NCBI GenBank assembly: GCA_015680685.1
Contig: MNCI01030123.1
Location: 621,381-662,573 of the forward strand
Direction: 5' to 3'
Source of the DNA: Gnetum montanum
Taxonomy: Eukaryota; Streptophyta; Gnetopsida; Gnetales; Gnetaceae
DNA: 41,193 nt
Shown: piece by piece, positions 30,720-41,193 of the stretch
How the letters are laid out: each line of letters begins with the position of its first letter
Position numbering within the stretch: the first letter of the stretch is position 1
Program-made: the position numbers and the translations under genes
The notes under the pieces: generated by a model
Seen by the model: the letters and a program-made list of their open reading frames with translations, nothing else
What the model was told of the DNA's origin: nothing
The model's database searches: none

Positions 30720-31640
30720 GACCTGCTTTGAAATAAGGATCTTATTGAGTCAATGCTAACTTTATAATGTGACGCATCTACCAATGGAGTTTCATCATTC
30801 AATGTAAGCTTCCAATCTTGAGGTAATGCAATAGAAGTAATTCTTTCTTTTTGCATGATATACTTTTCAAGAATAGCACTTGAATCTTTTTTTTTTATGA
30901 ATTTTTAGATAATTTCCTTCTTGATCAACTTCTATTCTCAACAAATATTTTAGAAGGCCTAAATCTTTCATTTCAAATTATTTTATTATATCATTCCGAA
31001 ATTCAATAACTAAATTTTCAGTAGTTTCAAAAAATACTAAATCATCCATGTAAAGTAAGATCAATATGAAATCTTTTCTAGCATGTTTTTAATAGAGTGT
31101 GAGCTCAAAAGTGAATGATTTATATCTAGCCATCAAGAGATATTTATTTATTCTCTAAAACCAAGGTCTTGATGCCTGTTTTAAACCATAAAGGCCTTTT
31201 AAAATTTTTGATACATTTCTTTCTTTTTTTTTAATAACAACTCTTTTAAGTTGTTCAAGCTAAATTCCTCTTTCAAATATCCATTAAGAAATGATAAATC
31301 AAAATCCATTTGATAAAGCTTATGCCATAATGTACAATAATAGATAAGATGATTTTTATTATCTTAAGTTTTGCAATCAATGCAAAGATTTCATCAAAAT
31401 CAATATGCTTCTTTTGCTTGAATCCTCTTGCAACTCATCTTGCTTTATATGTTGTAACTTCATTCTTTTCATTGAACTTGGTCTTCAATATCCATTTTGC
31501 ATTTATGACCTTCTTACCTATTGGTCTTTCTACAAGAATCCAAATATGATTTTCCATGATAGCATCATATTTCTTCTTCATTGATTATCTTCATACTTCA
31601 GATTTTAGAGGCTCTTGTACATTAGTTGGCTCACAGAGAA
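30720..31640 (-). pseudogene. pol: Copia reverse transcriptase, RNase H lacking
   Basis: The minus strand from about 31600 reads EYDAIMENHIWILVERPIGK, KARWVARGFKQ, HIDFDEIFALIAKLK, YQMDFDLSFLNGYLKEE, KILKGLYGLKQASRPWF, then LYMDDLVFF, with the catalytic YMDD intact at 31052-31038, and FEMKDLGLLKYLL. The last block WKLTLNDETPLVDASHY lies near 30805-30755. These are the usual Copia RT blocks in order. Most run in one frame with few stops (TGG or CAG to TAG, for example after PWF), with shifts near 30900. RNase H would follow but is absent. Confidence 0.85.
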
Positions 31641-31799
31641 GGGCTACATATGCAACATGACTAATGGCTTAAGATCTAGTAAATATTCTATCAAAATTCT
31701 TATCCAAGATTTGAATTTTAGGATGGCCTTTTTTCACCCAAGGTTTTGAAGAAATTTCAAGCATGTTTTCTTCTATCAATTTTTCAAAACCAAACTTGT

Positions 31800-32520
31800 T
31801 TTCATGAAAATCCACATCTCTAGAAATAAACCATTTATTCTGTTATGGGTCATAGCATTTATATCCACATGTTTTAACATCATAACTAATAAAGATGCAT
31901 TTTCTTCCTTTATCTTCTAACTTGTTTAGTAATTTATTTAGAATTTTGACATAACATATGCATCCAAAAACTTTCATGTTAGAGAAATTTGGTACTTTAA
32001 CATATAAAATTTGATATGGTGTCTTCTATTTTCTTGAACTAGTTATAAAACTATTAAGAATGTAGGTTGAAACATAACAAGCTTCATTCTAGAATTTATT
32101 AGGAAGTGAAGCATGTTTGAGGAAGCATATTGAAATTTCCTAACTTCCTCCATTCTTTCTTTAACAATTCCATTATTTTGTGGAAAATAACCATATTTAG
32201 TTTGCTTTTTAATTTCATAGTTAATAAAAAATCACCAAACTTTCAATTTATAAACTTCTGATCACTATTAGTCATAATGGCTTTGATTTTAAGGTTGAAT
32301 TTATTCTTAGTGAAGCTTTTAAAATTTTGAAAAATTCCAAATGTTTTATCTTTTAAATGTGATGAATATGCCCATACATATCTACAAAAATCATTAACAA
32401 TGACAAGGAAATATTTTTTTTTTTTTTTACTTCCTTGAGCTAATGTAGGCATTGTGCCTACCAAATCTATGTGAAGAAGTTCAAAAGGGATTTGTCTCCT
32501 TTGCATTTAATAATTATGAG
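31800..32520 (-). pseudogene. pol: Copia integrase, decayed
   Basis: The frame at 32506-32243 reads PFELLHIDLVGTMPTLAQGS, YFLVIVNDFCRYVWAYSSHL, FKSFTKNKF and MTNSDQKF. It contains the first two catalytic Asp positions of the D,D-35-E core (HIDL and NSDQ). The pre-integrase zinc finger precedes it in pieces (WH-stop-RLGQAS near 32650 and CNICLK near 32545). Downstream the minus strand continues in other frames through SMHTSYL-like and KLGNFNMLP pieces to about 31800. It inserts the cDNA into the host genome. Confidence 0.75.
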
Positions 32521-32764
32521 GCAATGCCATTTATCTTACTTTCAAGCATATGTTACATACTTCTTTTGAAATTTTTAGACATTTTACTCCAATTACTACG
32601 TCATTATTAATTAGCATTTTAATATTGATGTAGGAGGCCTGGCCTAACCTTCAATGCCATAATATTGAGAGTGAAACACTTGAAGAACTTGGTGGAAAAA
32701 TCTAAGAATTTAATGCTTTAGAACCTTTGGATGATTATGCTTCCAAATAATATATTTGATTATT

Positions 32765-33100
32765 TCATCTTTTCAACTTAATAATAATGAAATTACCATT
32801 TAAGATTGTACAATAATCATCTTGAAACATAACTTGATTTCCTTTGCTTACTATTTTTCCAATTGATAGAAGTAAGCTTAACAATTTTGAAACATAGTAA
32901 ACATTGATTTTATGGCCATTAGAAAGTGTAAGGAGCACATTATCTATTCCTTCAATTTTTACACTTACTTTATCTCTGACTTTGATGCTACCAAGTGAAT
33001 GATTAGGACTAAAATTGATGAAGTTCTTATTAAAAGAATTCATATGATTAAAGCATTCACTATTTATAATCCAAGTATGTGAAGTGACTTCCTTTACCAA
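32765..33100 (-). pseudogene. pol: Copia protease and gag-pre-integrase region
   Basis: It reads TSHTWIINSECFNHMNS, in the place of the W-x-x-DSGA-x-xHM protease signature. Here the catalytic Asp is replaced by Asn and the Gly by Glu, so the active site is dead. It goes on with VSVKIEGIDNVLLTLSNGHK, VYYVSKLLSLLLSIGK and NQVMFQDDYCTIL, the usual protease to pre-integrase blocks. This is one open frame of 111 residues without internal stops. Confidence 0.8.
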
Positions 33101-34138
33101 TTTTTAAGTAACAAACTTTGAATTTGGATATTTTCATTTTGATTGATCTTATGACTCTTGAGGATTGCTTTCAAAGTGAGAATTATCTTCACTTGAGTTG
33201 GAGTTATTATGTGAAATATAGGAAGGAAATAATATCTTCCACAAACACTTGTACTCATAGTAAACTTTCTTCTTGCAATATTTGCATCATGGAACATTTA
33301 ATAAAAATGCTTCTTGCTAGTTTCTTGGATTGAAATTAGATCTTTCCCCTCTAAAGTTGTATATTCCTCTAAAATTTTTAGATCTAAAATTCTGATTTTG
33401 ATTAGATTCTTGGTTTCTTTCATCTTTGAAATTTGATTGCTTACCTCTTCTTCTTCCAAATTTGTCTCTAAATTTTTTATTTCTTATAAAATAATCTTAA
33501 TCATTTTGACTTTAATTATCATGTCTTTTCAACTCTTGTAATATTCTAACTTAAGATATTAATTCATCAATTATTAAATTACCTAAATTCATATTTTGAA
33601 CAATGATAATCATAGCATTTTTTAACCTTTCATTATTATATAAAAATTAAATTAATTTATCTAGCTTTTTCCTTTCACTATATTGGCATCCATATTCATC
33701 TAAATTTCTTAAGTTTGTATAAATTCTAACAAAGAACTTTTCAATGTTCTCACCTCTATTGAGAGACAAATCATCAAATTCGTGTCTATACCTTCATTTC
33801 TTGATTTAAATATTTGTGTTGGAGGCTCATTTATACTCTTGTTGTAAAACATCCCAAGACTCTTTAGTATTTGGCTTATTAAAGATTCTTTAGTTAATTG
33901 AATCAGAAACTGAATTCAAAATGATCATTTCTATCATTGCATCCTTTCTTCTATCTTTTTGAAGATTTATTCTTTATACTCTATTAAGAACAACTTGATT
34001 TGAAAATTCTCAATATCCATGTTATACAATATCCTAGAAATTATTGATTTGAAGTAAACTCTGTATCAACTTTCTTCAATAAAGGATGTTTTGGCTTTCA
34101 GTGAAGATAACTGTGTAATTTGGCATGTTTTTACTCAT
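33101..34138 (-). pseudogene. gag: Copia gag with altered zinc knuckle
   Basis: The ATG at 34138 (MSKNMPNYTVIFTE) is the likely start. The body has the Copia gag (UBN2-type) pattern: NTKESWDVLQQEYK, YRHEFDDLSLNRGENIEKFF, NLRNLDEYGCQYSERKKLD, then a basic Arg/Asn-rich segment GRRRGKQSNFKDERN. Near 33265-33225 comes CKYCKKKVYYEYKC, a CCHC knuckle with spacing C-X2-C-X4-(Y)-X4-C in which His is replaced by Tyr. Some stops and frameshifts are present. The protein would have formed the particle and bound the RNA. Confidence 0.75.
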
Positions 34139-34407
34139 TATGACTTTCTTTTGAAATAATTATGTATTAAAATATTTGAGAAATATGAGATTTTAGATGG
34201 ATTTAATTTTTAACAATGTGGATCTATATGTGAAATGAAACACATGAAGGATTAAAGTAAGACAATTGTAAAAATTATGAGTTTCAATATGAAATGATGT
34301 GCAATGAGAGGATTTGTAAAGAAATGAAAAGCTTTATAAGGCCTTATTAATAGGAATTAATAATTGTAACCTCTTTACAACACTTTCCCAATGTTTCAAC
34401 CCTAGGA

Positions 34408-34420
34408 GCTCCAATACCAA
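34408..34420 (-). promoter_or_regulatory. Primer-binding site of the Copia element
   Basis: The minus strand reads TTGGTATTGGAGC, two or three changes from the site for initiator tRNA-Met. It lies between the right repeat and the gag start. Confidence 0.65.
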
Positions 34421-34593
34421 TCTCAAAGTATGCATGAAAGGCTTCAAATTTTTGCAAACTTGCAGATATCACCTAGTATTATTAGTATCAATGTCAATCC
34501 ATATGATATTAACCATTGTTGATGTAACATTAATAAAATAGATTACCCTTGGAAAACATTCTCACAAATTGTAGAAGATCACTAATGGCAACA

Positions 34594-35430
34594 AGCATTA
34601 ATATGTCTAGCATGAATTCTAAATTTAAACATATCATTCTAGGTCATGGTAGTGATTGTAGATAATATTAATTTTCTTCTGTATCATTTTGTATCACTAG
34701 AAGCAATTGAGAGTAATTGGTGCAAAATTAATTTTTTAATTAAGCCTATTTATACAAATTCTTGGTCATTTCTCCTCAACTTTGGATTCAATCAACTACT
34801 ATTAATGCATAAATCTTGGACCTATTGATAAATTTATGAAAATCATTGAGAAATAAAAGAAATCTAATCTATAAGATGCATAAACTTATTACAATTAAAG
34901 ATGCATGAAAATGCAACTTTAAAGCTTAAAATTCTTGATGAAATTAAAGTAATCATTCTATCTAAGATTGAATCTAAGATCAAAGAAATCTTTAATGAGA
35001 ATATTATCAAATATTTATCAAATTGTTGATCTTTAATCTAGATAATTATGAATTGTGTAATATTTTGAAGTATATTGTAAGAATAAGAACTTGCTATTTA
35101 GAAATTATTATATCTTGTGAGAGATATGTAAGAAATTATAACAATTATAAAGCAAAAAATTTAAAAAAAATTAAACTTTTACTTCATGCTCCTTCAAAAC
35201 CTTGATCTTGAGAATGAATATTGAAAATGAGAAAATGATTTTTTTTATTTTTGAGGTATGAGGGGGTTATCTACTTTTATAAGGTAAGTTGGTCTAGATT
35301 TACCATTTTTAGCATGATTTGGAATTACTATATCTTACATCCAAAATTTTCCATATATGAAAACGTTTAATTGTATAGGCCTAATCTTGTAATTACATCA
35401 TGAAAAGAAAAATACAAAAGAACATAAAAC
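34594..35430 (-). repeat. Right LTR-like copy (5' LTR) of the Copia element
   Basis: Counterpart of 29829-30690. The LTR probably also includes 34421-34593, adjoining the primer-binding site, but that part has no similarity to the left copy. Confidence 0.75.
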
Positions 35431-38400
35431 AAAATTACATGAATGAGAAAATATGAGAAGGCTCCCATCCACACTATAACTTGATATAAAATAGTCATTA
35501 TATACATCAGGGTAGTTAATATATATACAATTAATATCAAAAATTTTCTATCTTGTGGAAATCTCATTCCTTGAATGCTAACTTAATAATGCACTACACA
35601 CCCTAGTCCATCTACTAGTCTTCACTCCATAACTATGTACTCCATATTACACAATGCAATCATCTCAAAAGAATATGCTAAGATATCTATCTCTACCATC
35701 ATGATGTTAAATACCTAGATTGATTATAGTATCAACATAGTTAAGTTTAGGGGTCCACTCATGCCTATTAGTCTTGTAGTACTACATAACTCTCATTTCT
35801 CTATTTGTCACATTTGTCATGTATCAAGTAATCATTATTAGTGGTCCATTGCATCAATTCCAAATGATTATTGATATAGATAGGTCTACTTGAAAAAGTA
35901 AAGTTAATTTTGCTATCATTACTTTGTCCTTATTCATTGGAGAGCATGTCATTGACTAATGTGTGTTGACTTTAGTAGCTCTCAAAGTATCTATTCTCAT
36001 CGTTGACAAGATGAGAATGCTCTTTACCTACATAATATTTTTCAATAATAATTCGTCCTTCTATAGGAGTAGTGTTATTTTTCAATAATAGTTTGTCCTA
36101 TAGGAGTAGTGTTTGATCAGTAAATTCTCAAATGTAAAAATTACCAGTCTTAATATCCTAGTTGCTGTTTCAATTTCTTCGTCAAGGTTAATGAATACCA
36201 TGAAAACTAGCTTTAACCTCGTGCAATTAGCTAAATCATCATTTCTTCCTATAGCAATTAGCTTAAGTTGGAATTCCTTTCATGAGCATTATACCTTATC
36301 CAAGATACTTTATTTAATAAATTGAATTAGATAACAACTAATATTTTCTATTAGTATCAACAAATCTTGGTTTAGTCTATTTTGATCTTGATTAATGATG
36401 ATAATGCTCAAGTTGTTGCAAATTTTGAATTGAGTTCCTTCTTTTTTCTTTAGCAATTAGTTCATCAACGTTATTCCCTTGGTTCCTATTGTTTTATTAT
36501 TATTGTAGCCTTTCTTTTACATAATTTACATTATGATTTGCAAAAAAATATTAGTAAGGGAATTTCAATTGATGATCAAGGTATGCAATTTTTTAGCATG
36601 CACTTTGCATATGATTCTTTTTATGATTAACAATTCTCTACAACATTTTAATATTTTCTTAGTTATAGTGAAGGAACATTGCATGCTATCTACTTCTCAT
36701 ATAAATTGGAAAATACTTACTATTTATTGTAATGGCAATATTGATGAGTGCATTATTCTCAAACTTTGGAAAATCTTAAAAAATAATTATGTTTTCAAAA
36801 TTTTAGAAATTTATTTTGAAGCATAATTTAAATATTTTGTGTAATTATGTGATTAATATCATTGAAAATTAGCTTGATAAATGAAAAGAAAAAAAACTTG
36901 CCCTTCTTGACAAAGTTTGATTTATTAAGAAGATGTTTCAATATACTCATATTTATCATTACAGTTGTTGGGACTCTTAAAAAACTTCTTATGATAGAAT
37001 TAATTGTATTATCCATTAGTTTCTTTTCCCTAATAAGTAACATAGAAAAGGCTTTTCTAGAGTTTCTTGAAATATTTGTACTAGTAGCAAGAAATATGGG
37101 GAACTTGACATCCTTAATTATTATAACCATGATATTTCTTTCTCAGCAAAATAGATTGCAAAGTGCATTAATAGAGATTATGTTTGGATTCTCCTTTTAG
37201 TAAATAAACCTATGCAAGAGAAATCTAAAAATAATAATAGTTTGTCTTCTAATAATTTTCTTCATTGTCTTCTTTTTCCTCATGCTATTTTTATTTCTAT
37301 TTCTCTAGTTCTTAAAAAAATTTAGAAGACATGGTCCAAGCTAAGTACTGAAATTACAATCATATTACAGTATCAAAATATATGCTTAAGCATATTAGCT
37401 CATGGTGAGTTCCTTTTCATGAAAGAGCTTGAGCTACTAATTCTTCTAGATTATGTCCTACTTGAAACAAATTTGGTATCATTGAAATTTTCTATATACA
37501 TAGGTGCAATAGATGAATTATAGTGAAGGAGGCTTCTAGCCTCTGTTGTTTGAATAGAAAGAGAAAAAAATTTTGAAAAATTTATTTCTGAAAAATTTAG
37601 TTAAATTTGACAACAATTTGTATCAATCTTTTGCAAACATTTTTTGAAAAGATGGAAGATTTATTGTTAATTTTAATTTCAAAGTTGCAAATGAGATTCT
37701 TACCAAAATTGATTTTATTTATAAAAAATTCAATAAGGCTTAGAAAATATAATTATCATCACATTTTTGGATGAGGAAAATGGAAGATGTTTGAAGATTT
37801 ACAACCTTTCCAAAAATTGTATTTTTTATAATATCTTACTCATCAAGGTCTTCCTATTAGCACCTATCTTTAACATATGTAAATTATTTCTCCTCAATGA
37901 TATCTTTATGAAAGTGAAAACTCTTTTTCTTTTTCTTTTTTCTTTTTTCCATTCTTTAGTATCTTATTGCATAGCATGGTTGGAAATGGATATCCAATTT
38001 GTAATAGCTTTTAGATAAGAATCAATAATAATATTCTTAGTGCTTAACCTGCTTTGTTTACTTTCTTTCTTTGCATTTGGAAGTGTTTTCAACCCCTTGT
38101 TTTTTATTATATTTGGAAACTTTGGTATGTAATTAGATTTCAGTAACAATAGCGTAAGTATGATTTTTCTTTAGAAGTTAAATATCATATTCTCAAAAAT
38201 GTCTATTTTCAATTACGATTTCAGGCAAAAAAGCTTTTAATGGAAACTAAACAATTAATTTGTTTCTGAAAATATTAATTTCTTTTGGTTTTGGAGGCTC
38301 AATGATGGGAAGCTTTTAGCTTTTGTTACTATTTATTCATTTTTTGATTAAAGCTTTCTTTTATCTTTAAAGATAATTTTCTCTTTCTTTTTACAAGAAA

Positions 38401-38980
38401 CTCTTTAGTAATAAGTGAAAACCCATGAATGCACTTCTAGAAAAGAGCAAGGTTTGATTCTTTTCCCATCCTAGAGGGAAGGTTCTTCATGATTGGTTGT
38501 AAGAATAAGAACCTAAAATGTCATCCTTGAAACCATTAGGTTTTTTCTATTCTTTCTTTATTAATCTATTACACTTTAAATTTTTTAATATTTTTATTCA
38601 TTTTTCTAGAATTTGACAACCATCTCCTTTCTCCCTCCATCCCCAAAAAAATAGATTATAGCCCCCTTACCCTCTACAAAAGAATCTTACACAACTTAGA
38701 ACCTACAATCCATATTCTATTGTAAGAAAAAGAATTAACTTATACTTCTTAAGAAACCATAAACATTTAAAACATCTGTGGACAATGAAAAATCATGAGT
38801 AGAAAGCATTTCCAAAAAATATAATTAACAAAAAACTATTATTATAAATTCATGGATATTAAAAAATTATGAGAATATTAATGTCAATATGTGCACCAAC
38901 ATAATTGTAATTTTGGTAAGCACTTTAATAGCATTATGGTCATTGCTCAATTTGATTGTTTCAGCAAGCAATTCCTCTCA
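35431..38980. other. T-rich and AT-rich stretch, no recognised gene
   Basis: Small open frames occur on both strands, often overlapping in the same place (36828-37130 minus and 36862-37200 plus), which shows that they arise from base composition. Around 36150-36330 the minus strand gives the protein-like run LKLIAIGRNDDLANC, and around 35750-36010 other runs, which could be an old transposon, but I cannot name it. ATTTTTCAATAATA occurs twice about 36 bases apart near 36037 and 36078, a short duplication. Confidence 0.4.
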
Positions 38981-38984
38981 TTAT

Positions 38985-39656
38985 TATTAAGTTTTATTTT
39001 TCTAATAACAAAATTGCATTGAAAAGTATAGGTTATGCATTTTAACAAATTGTGATTTTAATTTTTGACTAATTGATGTTTTCTTAATTAATATTTTTTA
39101 GGCAATTGTTATATATTTGATTGACTAGGTGAGTAACATGATTCTTTGTAGTTATTACCAATATGTAAAATTCATCTAGACATGTATTTTTTCTAAATAC
39201 TTATTTAAGTGTGATTTTTTTACATTATCATTAACTTTAATTTTTCTAATAAAAAATTTGCATTGAAAATTATATGATTTGCTTTCTTATAAAATGACAT
39301 TTTGATTTTTTTACAAATTAATGTTTTTCTAATTAACTCTTTCAAATAGAATTACTATTCAAAATTATATGACTTGATTTTTCAACATAGATCTTTCATG
39401 TAAATTTACTTTGTTTTTCTGAAATTTTTTTCATTTGGTAAATTCATCTAGGTATCTTATTTTCAAATTTTGAAATTCAAAAACCTTGATATTTATATTA
39501 CCACAAAATTCCTATTCAAAATTATGTACATTTAATGATTTGGAACAAAATTGCATTGAAAATGATACACTCTATTTTTTTAACAAAACGACATTTTGAT
39601 TTTTTATTGAATAAAGTTTTATTGATTACAAATTACATTGAAAATGATATGATTTG
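38985..39656. repeat. Degenerate repeat field with TTGCATTGAAAATGATATGA motifs
   Basis: Variants of CAAAATTGCATTGAAAATGATA start near 39010, 39250, 39545 and 39623, each preceded by TTTTTCTAATAA-like and followed by AACAAA-TGACATTTTGATTTTT-like sequence. Spacing is irregular (about 240, 295 and 80 bases). The retrotransposon at 39657 is inserted at the last unit. Confidence 0.6.
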
Positions 39657-39961
39657 TGATGAGCGACGAGGTACCCCTACACTCAACCATACAAATATGA
39701 GCATTTCAAGCACAATCCAGTCGAATTCCAAGGACTAAGTGCTTATGCGCCATTGTGGAACAAGGATGGGTTGGTTGATCATTGTCTTCCCAAGCTTACC
39801 TATATGTCATGATTTTATGGTTAAGTAAGCTTGAGGCATAGGATTTTCATAGCTTTTATGTTTTTATGTCCTGCGCTAGTAGGGAAGGAGAGAGATAACT
39901 AAGTGACTAATTTAACTTAACTACTCATTAACTAAGTTCTAACTAATCCTAACACTAGCCT

Positions 39962-40069
39962 TCGTTCCCACTTGCCGTACACATCCTGAACTAGTGAAAC
40001 ACTACTGGGATTACCAAATGCTANTCGTTCCCACTTGCCGTACACATCCTGAACTAGTGCAACACTACN
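39962..40069. repeat. Tandem duplicate inside the LTR bordered by N
   Basis: TCGTTCCCACTTGCCGTACA and the bases after it, to about CACTAC, occur at 39962 and again at 40025, 63 bases apart with one clear mismatch. Single N bases lie at 40024 and 40069, at both ends of the second copy. The other LTRs have only one copy. An assembly artefact is likely. Confidence 0.8.
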
Positions 40070-40405
40070 GTCGTGCTTGTGTAATTTAACGATTTGCCAA
40101 ATTGATCAAAATGAATTGTTGTGCTAATAATAGAAATGTAAAGTGCATAAAATAAAATAAATGCATAAGAAAATAAAATAAAATAAATGTGTAAGAAAAA
40201 AAAGCTCAAGTGTTGTAAGGATGAATCGAAGAGCTTATCTTTATTACCATACACAAGGTGTACTCAAGTACATAATGCTCGAATAAAGATCTGTCCACAC
40301 TTAGACCTCCTGCTGCGGGCACTTGGAAAATACTCTAACTTTCAAACAGACTACAAGAGTTTCGCTACTTGACTGCTAAAAGACTTTTTTTCCAATTGTG
40401 CACTG

Positions 40406-40414
40406 TATTTATAG
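40406..40414 (-). promoter_or_regulatory. LTR TATA box of the second TR-GAG copy
   Basis: The minus strand reads CCTATAAATAC, an excellent TATA box, about 150 bases from the LTR U3 end. Confidence 0.7.
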
Positions 40415-40420
40415 GCTTGG

Positions 40421-40556
40421 GAGCAACTACTCTAATAATTAGAGTAACCACTCTAATAATTAGAATAAACTGCTAGAGTAACTGCTCTAATGATTAGAAT
40501 AAACTACTAGAGTAACTGCTCTAATAATTAGAATAAACCGCTAGAGTAACCATTGT
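40421..40556. repeat. 34-bp CTCTAATAATTAGAG palindrome array in LTR U3
   Basis: Units open with AGAGTAAC at 40441, 40475, 40509 and 40543, so the last three intervals are exactly 34 bases. Each unit holds the odd-length palindrome CTCTAATAATTAGAG or a near copy, and the last units end with a CTAGAG junction. It takes the place of the GATATC array of the other LTRs. Confidence 0.85.
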
Positions 40557-41193
40557 CATCATACCCCCACGACTGAATAAAAACTCATCCTCAAGTTCCT
40601 TACAAAATATTGTGAAGGTATGGGATTATTGATTGATTGACAACTGACGGTGGAATGTGATGATAGACTCAACATGCCCAGTGAAGGATCAATAAGCATA
40701 TTACAACATTATGGTGAACACTCATACATAAATGACATCCAAGTCTTTATTTGGCAGCTTGTAGAGAAATATAGAAAGAAAATGAAGTATGTTTCCGTGA
40801 ATGCTAAGATTGCACCTTCCATTGTTTATCCATAGCCACACCACCAGACTTGCTCCTTCTGTAAATGCTCCAGTTCTAATCCATCCTGAGTGCTTCCTCC
40901 AAGCCCAGTCCATTGTTTACATGATCGCCATTTGCACACACAACATAGTCACAAATGAGCAAGGATATATAAACCAAAATGCAGTTGATACCTTACCTCG
41001 ATATGAAGCGCATTGGCTGAGTTGTGGTTATGGTAGAAACTGGTTTGAAGATTTATCACAGGTGACTACCCAAGGTGTAGCGATTAGGCGAATAGTAAAA
41101 TGGAGAAAATTAAAAAATTTGTGCTAGGGACTAAGAGCAAACCTTCAGTAGCTATAAGATGGAAAAACATGAGGAACAAGAAAAATGAAAAAT

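Larger units (their letters stand above)
29588..35430 (-). mobile_element. Decayed Ty1/Copia element
   Basis: Reading the minus strand: right-hand repeat (35430-34594), primer-binding site (34420-34408), gag from 34138, protease, integrase and RT to about 30720, then the left-hand repeat. The order gag-protease-integrase-RT is that of Copia, not Gypsy. RNase H is missing: after the RT end block PLVDASHY the sequence enters the LTR-like repeat within about 150 bases. All genes contain stops and frameshifts. Limits are approximate, since the repeat ends have diverged and no target duplication was found. Confidence 0.8.
39657..40561 (-). repeat. 3' LTR of the second TR-GAG copy (905 bp)
   Basis: It starts TGATGAGCGACGAGG and ends GTCATCA. 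It matches 10017-10878 except for the U3 array, which has a different repeat, and a duplicated block at 39962-40068. Two ambiguous bases (40024, 40069) flank the second copy of that block. Confidence 0.9.
39657..41193 (-). mobile_element. Second TR-GAG family copy, cut by window end
   Basis: The LTR at 39657-40561 is followed by the polypurine-tract complement TACCCCCACGACTGAATA and internal sequence related to 10879-11500. Shared landmarks are CATCCTC.AGTTCCTTACAA, GAAGGTATGGGATTATTGA, ATTTGGCAGCT, ACACAACA.A..C and ATTGGCTG.GTTGTGGT. The orientation is minus. Its gag and 5' LTR would lie to the right of the window. The open frames here, including 40801-41127, are not conserved as protein and are not called. 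Confidence 0.85.

Noticed and set aside
33118-33333. Plus-strand open frame of 71 residues
   Set aside because: It is antisense to the Copia gag knuckle and protease, which have clear domain patterns on the minus strand.
36828-37200. Overlapping open frames of about 100 residues on both strands
   Set aside because: Both lie in T/A-rich low-complexity sequence, overlap each other antisense and show no domain pattern.
40801-41127. Open frame of 108 residues at the window end
   Set aside because: It lies in the non-coding 3' internal region of the TR-GAG family. The homologous part at 11100-11500 does not preserve the frame.

Overview
The window looks like intergenic, transposon-packed DNA from a large plant nuclear genome. 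It is AT-rich, has no recognisable intact host gene, and is filled with old LTR retrotransposons of plant type. These include Ty3/Gypsy elements of the Athila/Tat and chromovirus-like kinds and a Ty1/Copia element, with primer-binding sites resembling those for plant initiator tRNA-Met or the Athila/Tat type. A gymnosperm or another slow-turnover large genome would fit, but the sequence does not fix the species. Every coding region found is a broken retroelement gene.

Layout. 1-3100: AT-rich DNA with a decayed, unidentified coding-like stretch (about 560-1545, minus) and two equal-length 375-bp direct repeats. 5000-8120: palindromic short repeats, a plus-strand gag pseudogene (6204-6866), and a 30-bp minisatellite built on a perfect palindrome. 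10017-16491: the best-preserved element, a minus-strand LTR retrotransposon with LTRs at both ends, a 5-bp target duplication (ATAGT), one long gag frame, and no protease, reverse transcriptase or integrase, i.e. a TR-GAG type non-autonomous element. An N gap interrupts its 5' LTR. 17700-23100: a more decayed minus-strand relative that still has its 5' LTR, an Athila/Tat-like primer-binding site, gag, protease and part of RT, so it approximates the autonomous partner. 24968-29100: remains of a minus-strand chromovirus-like element split by a plus-strand LTR (25749-26241), followed by gag fragments on both strands. 29588-35430: a minus-strand Copia element with gag, protease, integrase and RT flanked by ~0.85-kb direct repeats; its RNase H is missing. 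35430-39650: T-rich DNA without recognisable genes, ending in a degenerate repeat field. 39657-41193: a second copy of the TR-GAG family, cut by the window end.

Most biology here is retrotransposon biology. The non-autonomous family keeps the cis signals (LTRs, TATA box, polypurine tract) and a gag. It would need protease, RT and integrase in trans from a partner such as the one at 17700-23100. In four related LTRs the segment between the LTR end and the TATA box holds tandem palindromic repeats, but with a different repeat sequence in different copies. Decay is dominated by C-to-T and G-to-A changes, as expected of long-methylated plant transposons. None of the elements appears able to move by itself now.
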